From Candidatus Omnitrophota bacterium (GTDB lineage Bacteria; Omnitrophota; Gorgyraeia; Zapsychrales; Zapsychraceae), in contig JAFGFL010000024.1 of assembly GCA_016931055.1 (NCBI GenBank), forward strand, positions 1-37,932: a DNA stretch of 37,932 nt, written 5' to 3'. A program made the translations under genes and the position numbers. Shown piece by piece: positions 6,868-15,117 of the stretch (its first letter is position 1; each line of letters begins with the position of its first letter). A model generated the notes under the pieces. It was given only the letters and a program-made list of their open reading frames with translations. It did no database searches and had not been told where the DNA came from.

Positions 6868-9531
6868 ATGAAAGACCTCAACGCTTTTTTTAACCCCAAG
6901 ACCATTGCCATCATAGGTGCTTCCAATAATAGGGGAAGCGTCGGCTATGGTGTGATGCATAACCTAATCGGGCAGGGGTATGAAGGGGCCGTTTATCCGA
7001 TCAACAACAAGAGGCAAAGCATCCAGGGGGTCAAGGCGTATCCGTCTGTTTCGGACACCCCTGACAAGATTGATTTGGCGATCATCACGATTCCGGCGCT
7101 GAGTGTCCCGGCGATTGTTGAGGAATGCGGCCAGGTCGGCGTCAAATCGCTCGTGATCATGTCCTCCGGGTTTAAAGAGGCCGGTAAAGAAGGGAAAAAG
7201 TTGTACTCGGATATTCATAAGGCCGTAAAGAAATACGGCATCAATACGCTGGGGCCGAACTGCCTGGGATTCTTGCGGCCGGATATTCATTTGAACGCGA
7301 GCTTCTCACCGCAAAAAGTACTCAAAGGGAACATCGCCTTTATTTCCCAAAGCGGGGCCCTGGGAACGGCGATTATCGATTGGGCGTATGGGCATAACGT
7401 GGGATTCAGCTATTTTGTTTCCGTCGGGTCAATGATGGACATTGACTATCCGGATTTGATCGATTATTTCGGGAACGACCCTTCCACGTCAAGCATCCTG
7501 ATCTACATGGAGTCCATCTCTCAGGCGCGGAAATTTTTGAGCGCGGCCAGGGCGTTTGCCCGGACCAAGCCGATCATTGTCTTAAAGTCCGGCAGGAGTT
7601 CTGAAGGGTCAAAGGCTGCCTTGTCTCACACGGGAAGCTTGACCGGGGATGACGCCGTTTTCGATGCGGCCTTCAAACGGGCAGGCATTGTGCGGGTGGG
7701 GACGATCGGGGAACTCTTCGATTGCGCCCAGACATTATCGATGCAGCGTAAGGCCAAAGGCAACAGGCTGGCTGTCGTGACCAATGCCGGAGGCCCGGGA
7801 GTTATCGCAACGGACCATCTTATTGCAAGAGGAGGGGTCTTGGCCAAATTGTCTTCAGAGACGATTAAATCTTTGAACGAGGTCATGCCGCCGAATTGGA
7901 GCAAGGGCAACCCTGTGGATATTTTGGGGGATGCCAATGAAGAGATCTTCCGCAACGCGGTTGAGTTGTGTTTAAAAGACCCGGGATCGGATGCCGTGCT
8001 TGTTATCTTAACGCCGCAGACCATGACTGACCCAGCTTTCATTGCCCAGGCGGTTGTGGAGTTATCGAAAACGAGTAAGAAAATGATCTTGACCGCCTGG
8101 ATGGGAGAGTCAGAAGTCGAAGCCGGCCGCAACATATTAAGAAATAACAAAATTCCTGTTTATGCGATCCCTGAGAATGCTGTGCGGAGTTTCCTGAACA
8201 TGTATCAGTATTCCCGGAATATCGAGGTCCTTTATGAGACTCCGTTAACGATTCCCCAGTCGTTTAAGCCGAGGACCCAGGACAATAAAGAGCTCTTGAA
8301 AAAAACGATCGCCGAAGGGCGCCGCACGCTGACAGAATTTGAGACGTATAAGCTTTTGGAGAATTACGAAATCCCCGTGACCAAGAATGGTTTGGCTAAA
8401 AGCGCCGATGAGGCAGCCTCAATGTCCTCGGAAATCGGATTTCCGGTCGCGATGAAGATTTCCTCCCCCGATATTTTCCATAAGACGGACGTTAACGGGG
8501 TCAGGCTGAATATCCGTTCTCCGGAAAAAGCGCGGGAAGCCTATGAGGACATCATCGCATCCGCTAAGGAGTTCAAACCGCAAGCCAGGATCGACGGGAT
8601 CATTGTCCAAGAGATGGTTTCCAAGAGATATGAAATGCTCATCGGCTCTAAGGATGACCCCATTTTCGGGCCGGTGATCGTTTTCGGGATGGGCGGTGTG
8701 GCCGTTGAGGTTTTTAAGGACATCAATATCGGGCTTCCGCCGCTGAATATGGCCCTGGCCCAGAGGCTTATCGAGGAAACAAAAATCTACAGGCTTTTAA
8801 AAGGCTACAGGAATATGGAGGGAGTGGACATCAAGGCCATCCAGTTCCTTCTTTATAAGTTCGCGTATTTGATCATGGATTTTCCTGAGATCAAGGAAAT
8901 TGACATGAACCCCATTGCCGTTGACGCGAAAGGGAGCGTCGTTCTTGATGCCAAAGTTGTTCTGGACGAGGATATCGGACAAAAAGAAGTAAGGCCGTAC
9001 TCGCATCTTGTCATATCTCCTTACCCGATGGAATATATCAGGGAGGCGAAATTAAATAACGGAGAAACGGTTGTTTTACGGCCTATCAGGCCTGAGGATG
9101 AGCCTCTGGAAGCCGAGATGTTCACGCATTTCTCCCAAGAAACCCAGCGCTTCCGTTTCTTTACGCTTATCAAGGACATCACGCACCAGCTCCTGATCCG
9201 CTACACGCAGATAGATTACGACCGGGAGATCGCGATTATTGCCGAATTGACCGAAGAGGGAAGAAAGAAGATGGCGGGCGTTGTCCGTCTCATCGCGGAT
9301 GCCTATAATGTGACCGCGGAATTCGCCATTGTTGTCGCGGACCCATGGCATAATCTGGGCCTGGGGAACATGCTGACGGATTATATCCTGGAGATCGCCC
9401 GTAAAAGGGGCATTAAAAAAGTTTACGCCAACACCTTGACGGACAATTATATTATGGCGCATATTTTCAAAAAGCGCGGGTTCACGTTCTCCTACCAGGA
9501 AGACACTTGCTACGTGGAATTAAAACTTTAA
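6868..9531 (+). CDS. ADP-forming acyl-CoA synthetase fused to a GNAT acetyltransferase (Pat/PatZ-like)
   Basis: The 887 residues comprise a CoA-binding Rossmann domain (1-125, IAIIGASNNRGSVGYG), succinyl-CoA-ligase-like domains (about 150-460, with NTLGPNCLG and ISQSGALGTA) and an ATP-grasp domain (about 470-695). A C-terminal GNAT domain follows (about 725-887, VVLRPIRPEDE, then WHNLGLGNMLTDYI). The phospho-His of ADP-forming acetyl-CoA synthetases is present in LSHTGSLTG (His254). A catalytically competent synthetase is therefore possible, rather than only a sensory domain as proposed for some Pat proteins. Known Pat enzymes acetylate and switch off acyl-CoA synthetases. With the deacetylase immediately upstream, this forms a likely modification/demodification pair. 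Confidence 0.88.
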   Translation: MKDLNAFFNPKTIAIIGASNNRGSVGYGVMHNLIGQGYEGAVYPINNKRQSIQGVKAYPSVSDTPDKIDLAIITIPALSVPAIVEECGQVGVKSLVIMSSGFKEAGKEGKKLYSDIHKAVKKYGINTLGPNCLGFLRPDIHLNASFSPQKVLKGNIAFISQSGALGTAIIDWAYGHNVGFSYFVSVGSMMDIDYPDLIDYFGNDPSTSSILIYMESISQARKFLSAARAFARTKPIIVLKSGRSSEGSKAALSHTGSLTGDDAVFDAAFKRAGIVRVGTIGELFDCAQTLSMQRKAKGNRLAVVTNAGGPGVIATDHLIARGGVLAKLSSETIKSLNEVMPPNWSKGNPVDILGDANEEIFRNAVELCLKDPGSDAVLVILTPQTMTDPAFIAQAVVELSKTSKKMILTAWMGESEVEAGRNILRNNKIPVYAIPENAVRSFLNMYQYSRNIEVLYETPLTIPQSFKPRTQDNKELLKKTIAEGRRTLTEFETYKLLENYEIPVTKNGLAKSADEAASMSSEIGFPVAMKISSPDIFHKTDVNGVRLNIRSPEKAREAYEDIIASAKEFKPQARIDGIIVQEMVSKRYEMLIGSKDDPIFGPVIVFGMGGVAVEVFKDINIGLPPLNMALAQRLIEETKIYRLLKGYRNMEGVDIKAIQFLLYKFAYLIMDFPEIKEIDMNPIAVDAKGSVVLDAKVVLDEDIGQKEVRPYSHLVISPYPMEYIREAKLNNGETVVLRPIRPEDEPLEAEMFTHFSQETQRFRFFTLIKDITHQLLIRYTQIDYDREIAIIAELTEEGRKKMAGVVRLIADAYNVTAEFAIVVADPWHNLGLGNMLTDYILEIARKRGIKKVYANTLTDNYIMAHIFKKRGFTFSYQEDTCYVELKL

Positions 9532-9536
9532 GTTTC

Positions 9537-9565
9537 ATGACTATGGTACCGGGCTTCTGTATAAT
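9537..9565 (+). promoter_or_regulatory. sigma70-like promoter giving a possibly leaderless mRNA
   Basis: ATGACT (9537-9542), a 17-base spacer and a perfect TATAAT (9560-9565) end only six bases before the ATG at 9572. Transcription would start at or next to the start codon. No Shine-Dalgarno is visible before 9572, which fits leaderless translation. Confidence 0.55.
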
Positions 9566-9571
9566 AGCTGT

Positions 9572-11248
9572 ATGAACAAAATCCCTCCCCGACATCAAAC
9601 TCTTTTCAGTGTTATTAGCTTATTTGCTTCCGTTGTCCTATGCTCGTCTCAAGGTTATGCGGCTGATTTGGGGGATATTTATTCGCCTCTTATCGGCAGT
9701 AATAAGTTCCTCTATAAAGCTGAAATGTATAGTTTTGACATGAGCGAAGAAGGGACCCACGGGAGCGCTTCTTTCGGTGCCTTTAATTCCGATCCCAAAT
9801 TGTTTTCGCTTTCCCATTCCTTAAGATTCTCGCCTATCGCAAATATGGAAATAGAAACAGGGTACAGGCAGTTCTTGCCGCAGGAGTATACGCGTTACAC
9901 GTATGACGGCCCGACCTCGGCTCTGGACACGGTCCAGGACCACAGGCTTGATCACTTTCAGGATTATTCCCTCCAATTACGTTTTCGGAAAGCTCTTTTT
10001 GAGACGTATTTAAGCGTTCAGGAGAAAAGGCAGAAAGCCAAGACCGATGCCAAGTTATTGCTGGATGACACCATCAGTTTCGACGATATTTATTCTCATT
10101 TTGAGGATTTCAAGTTCGGGGTCAGGTATTTATCGAAAGAAAAAGCATCATCAGGAAAAGACCATTATTTCCAGGTCACGCGGCCGCAGCTTGAGGCCGA
10201 TCAAGTTAATGTCGAGGCGAACTTAGGTTATAAGAACGGCAAGGTCAAAAACTCACAGGATGTCTATTCCCGAGGAGCATTATATTTCCGTGAATATTCC
10301 CATCAATTAAGGCCGCACGTTATCCCTGAAGTGTTGTTGCGTTACGGTGTCAGTGACCGTGTTAATGTTGAAACGGGTTTCTCATACACGACGCCGTTTA
10401 AATACAAATATGAATGCAGACGATTTAATCCCACGAACACGAATTTTATAATAGGGACCTACAACATCAAGAACAATCTTGAGGCGCCGTTAAAGGTCTC
10501 CTATCGGCCCTGGGACCATTTTTCCGTGACGGCCTCTTCGGATTTTCGTTTCACTAGGCAAAGGCTGGACTTGTGGGAAAAAAAGACCGATGGTTCGACC
10601 GCCGTTTATACCGTGCGCAAACTGCGCGCTTATAACGCAAAACCGACGCTGGAGTTGGCCTATTTTCATGATGCCGGCCAGCCGGTGACAGAAAATGAAT
10701 TTTCTTCTTTAACAGTGCAAATGTTAAGGCAAAAGCAGCTCTTGTTGAGCTTCCAATATCAGAAAGATATGACCAGCCTGAAAAAAGCGGACAATAACGG
10801 CGCGCAGAATGTAATTGACCCTTACGGATTGTTCATGGACCCCTTGGACCTGTTTGTCTCCGGAACGGAGGAGGCAGTATTCTTTTTAGGCGATAAAACA
10901 ACCCAGGCGGCCGGGGTCCAGTCGCAGAATTTTTATCTTCTTAAGACAAAGTTGATTTACGGGATCCGCGATTTTCTTAACGCCGGCATTGAGGCAGGTT
11001 ATCGTTCCGGGAGCTCTTTGCATCATTTTACGGTCCATGACGTCTTTGACCGGTTCTATCAATTTGAGCCGTATTATTATTTCAATTTCTTGGCGGATTG
11101 GAAAGTTAAAGAAAACAGCTTACTTTCGTTAAGAGCTCATTATGTGCCGCAGTACAAAACGTTCCTTAATACGACAGGCCATCCAAAGCAATTCGAAGCG
11201 GAGACACAATATTACAGTATTTCGCTGGCCTGGAAAATTCTTTTTTAG
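9572..11248 (+). CDS. outer-membrane beta-barrel protein, unknown function
   Basis: The 558-residue protein has a signal peptide (VISLFASVVLCSSQGYAAD) and long alternating amphipathic strands through its whole length. It ends in YYSISLAWKILF, with the terminal Phe recognised by the BAM machinery. Short acidic turns and many Tyr/Phe residues support a barrel of roughly 20 or more strands. I do not recognise a specific porin family. There is no ribosome site before the ATG, and the promoter abuts the start codon. It converges with the minus-strand riboswitch-controlled gene, leaving only 12 bases between the stops. Confidence 0.7.
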   Translation: MNKIPPRHQTLFSVISLFASVVLCSSQGYAADLGDIYSPLIGSNKFLYKAEMYSFDMSEEGTHGSASFGAFNSDPKLFSLSHSLRFSPIANMEIETGYRQFLPQEYTRYTYDGPTSALDTVQDHRLDHFQDYSLQLRFRKALFETYLSVQEKRQKAKTDAKLLLDDTISFDDIYSHFEDFKFGVRYLSKEKASSGKDHYFQVTRPQLEADQVNVEANLGYKNGKVKNSQDVYSRGALYFREYSHQLRPHVIPEVLLRYGVSDRVNVETGFSYTTPFKYKYECRRFNPTNTNFIIGTYNIKNNLEAPLKVSYRPWDHFSVTASSDFRFTRQRLDLWEKKTDGSTAVYTVRKLRAYNAKPTLELAYFHDAGQPVTENEFSSLTVQMLRQKQLLLSFQYQKDMTSLKKADNNGAQNVIDPYGLFMDPLDLFVSGTEEAVFFLGDKTTQAAGVQSQNFYLLKTKLIYGIRDFLNAGIEAGYRSGSSLHHFTVHDVFDRFYQFEPYYYFNFLADWKVKENSLLSLRAHYVPQYKTFLNTTGHPKQFEAETQYYSISLAWKILF

Positions 11249-11260
11249 ATCAAGAAAACA

Positions 11261-11941
11261 TTAAAACGGAAATTCCGGAACAGGGTCCGGATCGGGTACT
11301 GGCTCTGGCGGAGGCGGTGGCGGCGGTTCTGGTATCGGATCTGGTTCTGGAACCGGTTCGGGTTCTGGCTCGGGCACTGGTTCAGGTTCCGGGAGAGGAT
11401 CCGGCTCAGGCTCGGGTTCCGGAAGGATTTCCCTGATAACCCTGCCCCGGTTCCCATAAAGTTCCATTCGGTCAGAATCTTTATCATGTCCGTAAGGATC
11501 CAACATCTCAACTCTTCCCATGTTGCCCTGGCCCCGGTCATCGAGAGGATTATATGCCCATCTGGACTTATTCAGATTCTGCAATGAACGGTTAAGGTTT
11601 CTTATAAGTTCCTGCTCGTTTTTTCTTTGATGATGTTCCATGCGCCGGTCTGATTGACTTTGGATGTTTGGGCGTAAGGCCTTGGTTTGGGCGGCAATTT
11701 TTTCTCTATGAATTGATTGATCCTGGACAACGCGGTTTTCTTTTAAGCTGTTGGATTTAACGGCTTTTTGATGCTGATTTTTTTGGGGATTATTCTTTTC
11801 GGGTTTATGTTCTTGGCCTGAGGCTTCGGATTTACCGTCATTGCTTTTTTCCTCTTTCGGCTTGGCATATAGCGGCGTGGTGAGAAAGGCCAGCATCATG
11901 GCCCCGGCACATAGGATTATGGCGAGTCTTTTGGTCTTCAT
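11261..11941 (-). CDS. exported Pro/Glu-rich protein under c-di-GMP riboswitch control
   Basis: The 226-residue protein starts with a signal peptide (LAIILCAGAMMLAFLTTPLYA). Residues 27-75 are a Lys/Glu/Asn/Gln-rich low-complexity segment, and about 76-165 a more complex polar region (RNLNRSLQNLNKSRWAYNPL). The last 55 residues are a rigid repeat of Pro-Glu and Pro-Asp (PEPEPEPDPLPEPEP type) with a run of seven prolines, ending in PEFPF. Pro-Glu repeats of this kind span the periplasm or cell wall in TonB-like and surface proteins. TGAGG precedes the ATG. The leader carries a c-di-GMP-I aptamer and a terminator, so expression follows c-di-GMP. The function is unknown; a surface or envelope-spanning role is inference. 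Confidence 0.75.
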   Translation of the reverse strand: MKTKRLAIILCAGAMMLAFLTTPLYAKPKEEKSNDGKSEASGQEHKPEKNNPQKNQHQKAVKSNSLKENRVVQDQSIHREKIAAQTKALRPNIQSQSDRRMEHHQRKNEQELIRNLNRSLQNLNKSRWAYNPLDDRGQGNMGRVEMLDPYGHDKDSDRMELYGNRGRVIREILPEPEPEPDPLPEPEPVPEPEPEPVPEPDPIPEPPPPPPPEPVPDPDPVPEFPF

Positions 11942-11986
11942 TTTCAGCGCCTCACAATCTTGACACCAGGCGCTTATGTACCCAAG

Positions 11987-12015
11987 AAAAAACCCATTCT
12001 GTTGGTAGAATGGGT
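11987..12015 (-). terminator. riboswitch expression-platform terminator
   Basis: On the minus strand ACCCATTCT, a six-base loop and AGAATGGGT form a nine-pair stem followed by TTTTTT. It lies between the aptamer and the ATG at 11941, the arrangement of a transcriptional riboswitch. Confidence 0.85.
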
Positions 12016-12035
12016 CCCCAGGTACATTTCTCCCT

Positions 12036-12120
12036 GGTTTTTCGGCAACCTGGCAATCCTGCTTTGAGGACCCATGGCTTTGCGTCCTTCCCTTACGGGA
12101 AGTTTGCCATTATCGAAACC
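12036..12120 (-). ncRNA. cyclic-di-GMP-I riboswitch (GEMM aptamer)
   Basis: Read on the minus strand, GGCAAAC is followed by a hairpin CTTCCC-GTAA-GGGAAG with a GNRA loop. Next comes GGACGCAAAGCC, then a second stem and CAGGTTGCCGAAAAACC. These are the conserved core blocks of the GEMM-I aptamer. P1 can form from GGTTTCG and CGAAAAACC. A G precedes CAAAC (the position equivalent to G20 of Vc2), which favours c-di-GMP over cGAMP. CCAGG just after P1 can pair with CCTGG downstream, offering an alternative fold that could couple the aptamer to the terminator. Confidence 0.9.
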
Positions 12121-12139
12121 TTTACACTTTTCCAATATA

Positions 12140-12167
12140 AGTATAACACAAGTTTGAACAACGGCAA
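12140..12167 (-). promoter_or_regulatory. promoter of the riboswitch leader
   Basis: On the minus strand TTGCCG (12167-12162), 16 bases and TATACT (12145-12140) place the transcription start about 15 bases before the aptamer, as expected for a GEMM leader. Confidence 0.6.
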
Positions 12168-12276
12168 AAAAATGTTTATTGACAGGAATTTATGGAAGAA
12201 ACCTGATTTGAGCAAGACATATGACCTATCTTGATCGACGAAAAGAATAGAACTTCAAATAAACCCGGGTTCTTTC

Positions 12277-12305
12277 TTGACTTATATTTTTAAACAGAGG
12301 ATAAT
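12277..12305 (+). promoter_or_regulatory. sigma70-like promoter abutting the start codon at 12312
   Basis: TTGACT, a 17-base spacer and GATAAT end six bases before ATG 12312, the same geometry as at 9537-9565. However, an AGAGG at 12296-12300 overlaps the -10 region and could serve as a ribosome site for a transcript that starts further upstream. The promoter is therefore a candidate only. Confidence 0.4.
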
Positions 12306-12311
12306 TTCCTT

Positions 12312-12893
12312 ATGAAACGAGCCCTGATTTTAGTTGTATTGCTCCTGCAGATAAGCTCATGGTCTTGGGCGCAATCCACTCAGGATAAGAGGAGAGTTGA
12401 AGAGGAAAAAAGGAAGGATTTATCTTCCAGCGAGGCTTATTTGATCGAGGCCAAAGAGGTCCGCCCTGAGGATCTTGATTTAGAACAGAACGCTTACTTT
12501 TCAAAATTGCTCACAAAAGAGGTAGCCGACGTTTCCGATGCCTACAGGGTTCTCGTTATCCTGATGGGCCTCGATGATCGATTTTCTGATCTGGATTCCC
12601 AAATCCATTTTCTCGATCAAGAAGGCATAATCCCGGAGAAGCTCAGCCGCGAAGCCGATAACGCCATGCCGTTACGAAAAGGAGTAGCGGCTTTTATATT
12701 TACAAAGGCCATGGGCATTAAGGGAGGGATCGTTTTAAGGCTTTTTGGCGTGAACCAACGGTATGCTTTTAAGGAATTGGTCCATAGAGGGATTATGGAA
12801 CCAGGATATGTCAGCGACGTGATGAGTGGCCGGGAATTGGTTTTGACGCTCATACAGGCAGCAGACCATATGGCCGACCGGCAGCGTAAATAG
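12312..12893 (+). CDS. exported protein of unknown function, partner of the downstream barrel
   Basis: The 193-residue protein has a signal peptide (LILVVLLLQISSWSWAQ). A charged motif RRVEEEKRKDL (residues about 27-37) is shared with the next gene. The rest is mostly helical, with LTKEVADVSDAYRVLVILMGL and a C-terminal half (about 100-193) that includes LRKGVAAFIFTKAMGIKGG. I do not recognise the family. It lies 14 bases before the alginate-export-like barrel. The shared N-terminal motif suggests that the two mature proteins use the same binding partner or assemble together. Confidence 0.7.
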   Translation: MKRALILVVLLLQISSWSWAQSTQDKRRVEEEKRKDLSSSEAYLIEAKEVRPEDLDLEQNAYFSKLLTKEVADVSDAYRVLVILMGLDDRFSDLDSQIHFLDQEGIIPEKLSREADNAMPLRKGVAAFIFTKAMGIKGGIVLRLFGVNQRYAFKELVHRGIMEPGYVSDVMSGRELVLTLIQAADHMADRQRK

Positions 12894-12907
12894 AGGAGAT
12901 ATCTTCG

Positions 12908-14308
12908 ATGCTTGTATTTGGCAGGCGTTTCTTTTTTCTGATCCTTGGTTTTTCCATCTGGGCCGGCGTGGCTCATGCGGATGCCAGCGACCGTCAAGTT
13001 GAAGAGGAAAAAAGAAAGGTTCTGGAAAAATCCGAGTTCCGTGTTCTTGAAGGCGAAGGGAGGTTCTTGTTTGATTACGGCGCATGGATTGATTTTCGCT
13101 ATACGAATTATAAAGATGACGATAACGATTCGGAAACACCAGATTCCCTCCGGGAGACATTTGAAGCTGACAACCGTTTCTGGTGGAAGCTCAACATTAA
13201 ACCCCCGCTCGATGCCTCTTATGATAATGAACATGTTGTCTACTTGCGGTTGAAAGACCTGTATATCAAGGAATTCCCCGAAGACGAATCAGGCGACTAT
13301 GATCATGACGGCCCTCATCTCGACTATGGGTACGCGATCCTGGACCTGCGCCCGTACAAGATAGAAGCAGGAAGGCGCTATTTCAATGTCGGCCGGGGTA
13401 TTGCCTACAGCAATGTGGGCGACGGCTTTCAGATCAATTATATGCGTCCCGGATGGAATGTTGGGCTGTTGGCCGCCCACACGTTACCGCATGAAGACAA
13501 TATCGATATCAGTGTCCCCGGATTTTCAAAAGACAGCGACCGGTATTACTATGCCTTGGGTGCCGGCTACGCGGGGATCCCGCATCACCAGCTTTACGGT
13601 TACTGTTTGGTTCAGCGCGATTTCAGCCACGAGGAGCCGAATGATCTTAACCAGGATTTCACCTATGATTCCGAATATATAGGCATCGGGTCAAAAGGGA
13701 ACATCACGCCTCATCTCGGATATTGGGTGGAAGTTATTAAGCAAAGCGGGACGAGCCATGTTTTCGGGACCAATGAAGAAAGTGATATCGATGCGCTGGG
13801 CGCAAATGCGGGAGCCGAGTATCAATGGGACATGACCAGCCGGCCGCGTTTGTCGTTTGAATATGCCTACGGGTCCGGAGATTCAGAACGCGTCAGTGTT
13901 ACGGATACAGAAGGTGGCAATCTTTCCGGTGATGACCATAATTTTCTTTATTTTGGATATTTCCCGGCGGGGTATGCTTTAGCGCCCCGGTTGTCCAACA
14001 TCCATATTTACCGCGTTGGGGCTAATTGTTATCCTTTCGAGGGAATTCGAGCGCTGAAGAACCTGAATTTGGGGGCCGATTATTTCTGGTATTCCAAGGA
14101 TAGATCTCAAGGCGGGATCTCGGACCCCGAAGCGACCGCCGATTCCCATAACATAGGAAGCGAAATGAATCTCACCGTTTCGTGGCAGATTTTATCCGAC
14201 TTGAAGTGGGCGATGAGCTACGGTTATTTCATGGCTGGGGATGCGTACGCGGACACCGCTAATGATGCCAACCAATATTTCTCAAATAGCCTGATCCTGA
14301 CATTCTGA
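12908..14308 (+). CDS. alginate-export-like outer-membrane beta-barrel (AlgE family-like)
   Basis: The 466-residue protein starts at ATG 12908 after GAGGAG. A signal peptide (FFLILGFSIWAGVAHA) is followed by the RQVEEEKRKVL motif. From residue 45 on come barrel strands typical of the Alginate_exp group: FDYGAWIDFRYTNYKDDD, AGRRYFNVGRGIAYSNVGDG and HLGYWVEVIKQSG. The chain ends SNSLILTF, a proper BAM signal. AlgE exports acidic polysaccharide across the outer membrane. No polysaccharide polymerase lies in the window, so the substrate is open. The 5' neighbour is probably its accessory protein. Confidence 0.72.
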   Translation: MLVFGRRFFFLILGFSIWAGVAHADASDRQVEEEKRKVLEKSEFRVLEGEGRFLFDYGAWIDFRYTNYKDDDNDSETPDSLRETFEADNRFWWKLNIKPPLDASYDNEHVVYLRLKDLYIKEFPEDESGDYDHDGPHLDYGYAILDLRPYKIEAGRRYFNVGRGIAYSNVGDGFQINYMRPGWNVGLLAAHTLPHEDNIDISVPGFSKDSDRYYYALGAGYAGIPHHQLYGYCLVQRDFSHEEPNDLNQDFTYDSEYIGIGSKGNITPHLGYWVEVIKQSGTSHVFGTNEESDIDALGANAGAEYQWDMTSRPRLSFEYAYGSGDSERVSVTDTEGGNLSGDDHNFLYFGYFPAGYALAPRLSNIHIYRVGANCYPFEGIRALKNLNLGADYFWYSKDRSQGGISDPEATADSHNIGSEMNLTVSWQILSDLKWAMSYGYFMAGDAYADTANDANQYFSNSLILTF

Positions 14309-14323
14309 AAACCAAGTTATTCA

Positions 14324-14343
14324 TTGTGAATTTTTTGTGAATT
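14324..14343 (+). promoter_or_regulatory. Pho-box-like direct repeat upstream of phoB
   Basis: Two perfect copies of TTGTGAATT start at 14324 and 14335, an 11-base period. A third half-site in the opposite orientation, TTCACA at 14358, overlaps the -35 position. The repeat length and phase match PhoB/PhoP operators (11-base-spaced direct repeats, TTCACA-like in Bacillus and Streptomyces). This is probably autoregulation of phoBR. Confidence 0.65.
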
Positions 14344-14357
14344 CTCCTTTGAGCCTC

Positions 14358-14386
14358 TTCACAGATCGTATTAAAAAGAGTATACT
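14358..14386 (+). promoter_or_regulatory. phoBR promoter
   Basis: TTCACA, 17 bases and TATACT lie 31 bases before the start region of phoB. The -35 element coincides with an inverted Pho half-site. Confidence 0.5.
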
Positions 14387-14419
14387 ATAGAAAAATTTTC
14401 ATTGGAATAAGGGAGGATG

Positions 14420-15112
14420 ATGGCTGAAGCGCGCGTTCTTATTGTCGAGGATGATCCGCATATTTCAAAATTGGTGAAATACAATTTTGAGAAGGCAGGT
14501 TACCTCTGCACGGTGACGATAACCGGAGAGGATGCGCTCAACATCCTCGATAAGGATCCCGTTGATTTGATCATTTTGGATATCATGTTGCCGAAAATGG
14601 ATGGATTTGAGACTTGCCGTCTCATTAAGCAGAATAAGCGGTTTGCCGCGATCCCGATCATGATTGTCACGGCTAAAGGAGAAGAAGTTGACCGCATCGT
14701 AGGATTGGAGCTGGGAGCGGATGATTATATCGTCAAGCCGTTCAGTCCGCGGGAATTAGTCCTGCGGGCCAAGGCGGTTTTGCGGCGGGGGCAGCCCAAA
14801 AAAGAAAATGCCAAAGAAGTTCTCGGTGCCGGTGATATCATTATGGATATCCCGCGCCATAAAGTGTCCGTTCATCATAAAGAGATTGAATTGTCCCCTA
14901 TGGAGTTCAAGCTTTTGGCGGTTTTGATGGAACGAAAAGGGCGGGTCCAATCCCGCGACCAGCTTTTGGCTGATGTTTGGGGGCTTTCTTCGGAGGTTAC
15001 AACCCGCACGATTGACACGCATGTTAAATTGCTCAGGCAGAAATTAGGCAAGGCCGGCGATATGGTCCAAACAGTCCGGGGCATTGGCTATAAAATGGAA
15101 GATGAGGAATAG
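14420..15112 (+). CDS. phoB: PhoB-type response regulator
   Basis: The product is an OmpR/PhoB-class regulator of about 230 residues. The receiver domain (1-120) has the acidic pair EDD near residue 10, the phospho-acceptor Asp in [13 protein letters not shown] (about 54), a Thr switch residue in IVTAKG and Lys in [12 protein letters not shown]. The winged-helix effector (about 130-230) has [13 protein letters not shown] and [16 protein letters not shown]. Two ATGs lie in tandem (14417, 14420). The AAGGGAGG element fits the second better. It lies five bases before phoR and upstream of the pst genes, which supports a phosphate role. Confidence 0.88.
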   Translation: MAEARVLIVEDDPHISKLVKYNFEKAGYLCTVTITGEDALNILDKDPVDLIILDIMLPKMDGFETCRLIKQNKRFAAIPIMIVTAKGEEVDRIVGLELGADDYIVKPFSPRELVLRAKAVLRRGQPKKENAKEVLGAGDIIMDIPRHKVSVHHKEIELSPMEFKLLAVLMERKGRVQSRDQLLADVWGLSSEVTTRTIDTHVKLLRQKLGKAGDMVQTVRGIGYKMEDEE

Positions 15113-15117
15113 GGATC

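Noticed and set aside
12617-13234. Minus-strand open frame of 205 codons spanning the genes at 12312 and 12908
   Set aside because: It overlaps two well-supported exported proteins and shows no domain or signal.
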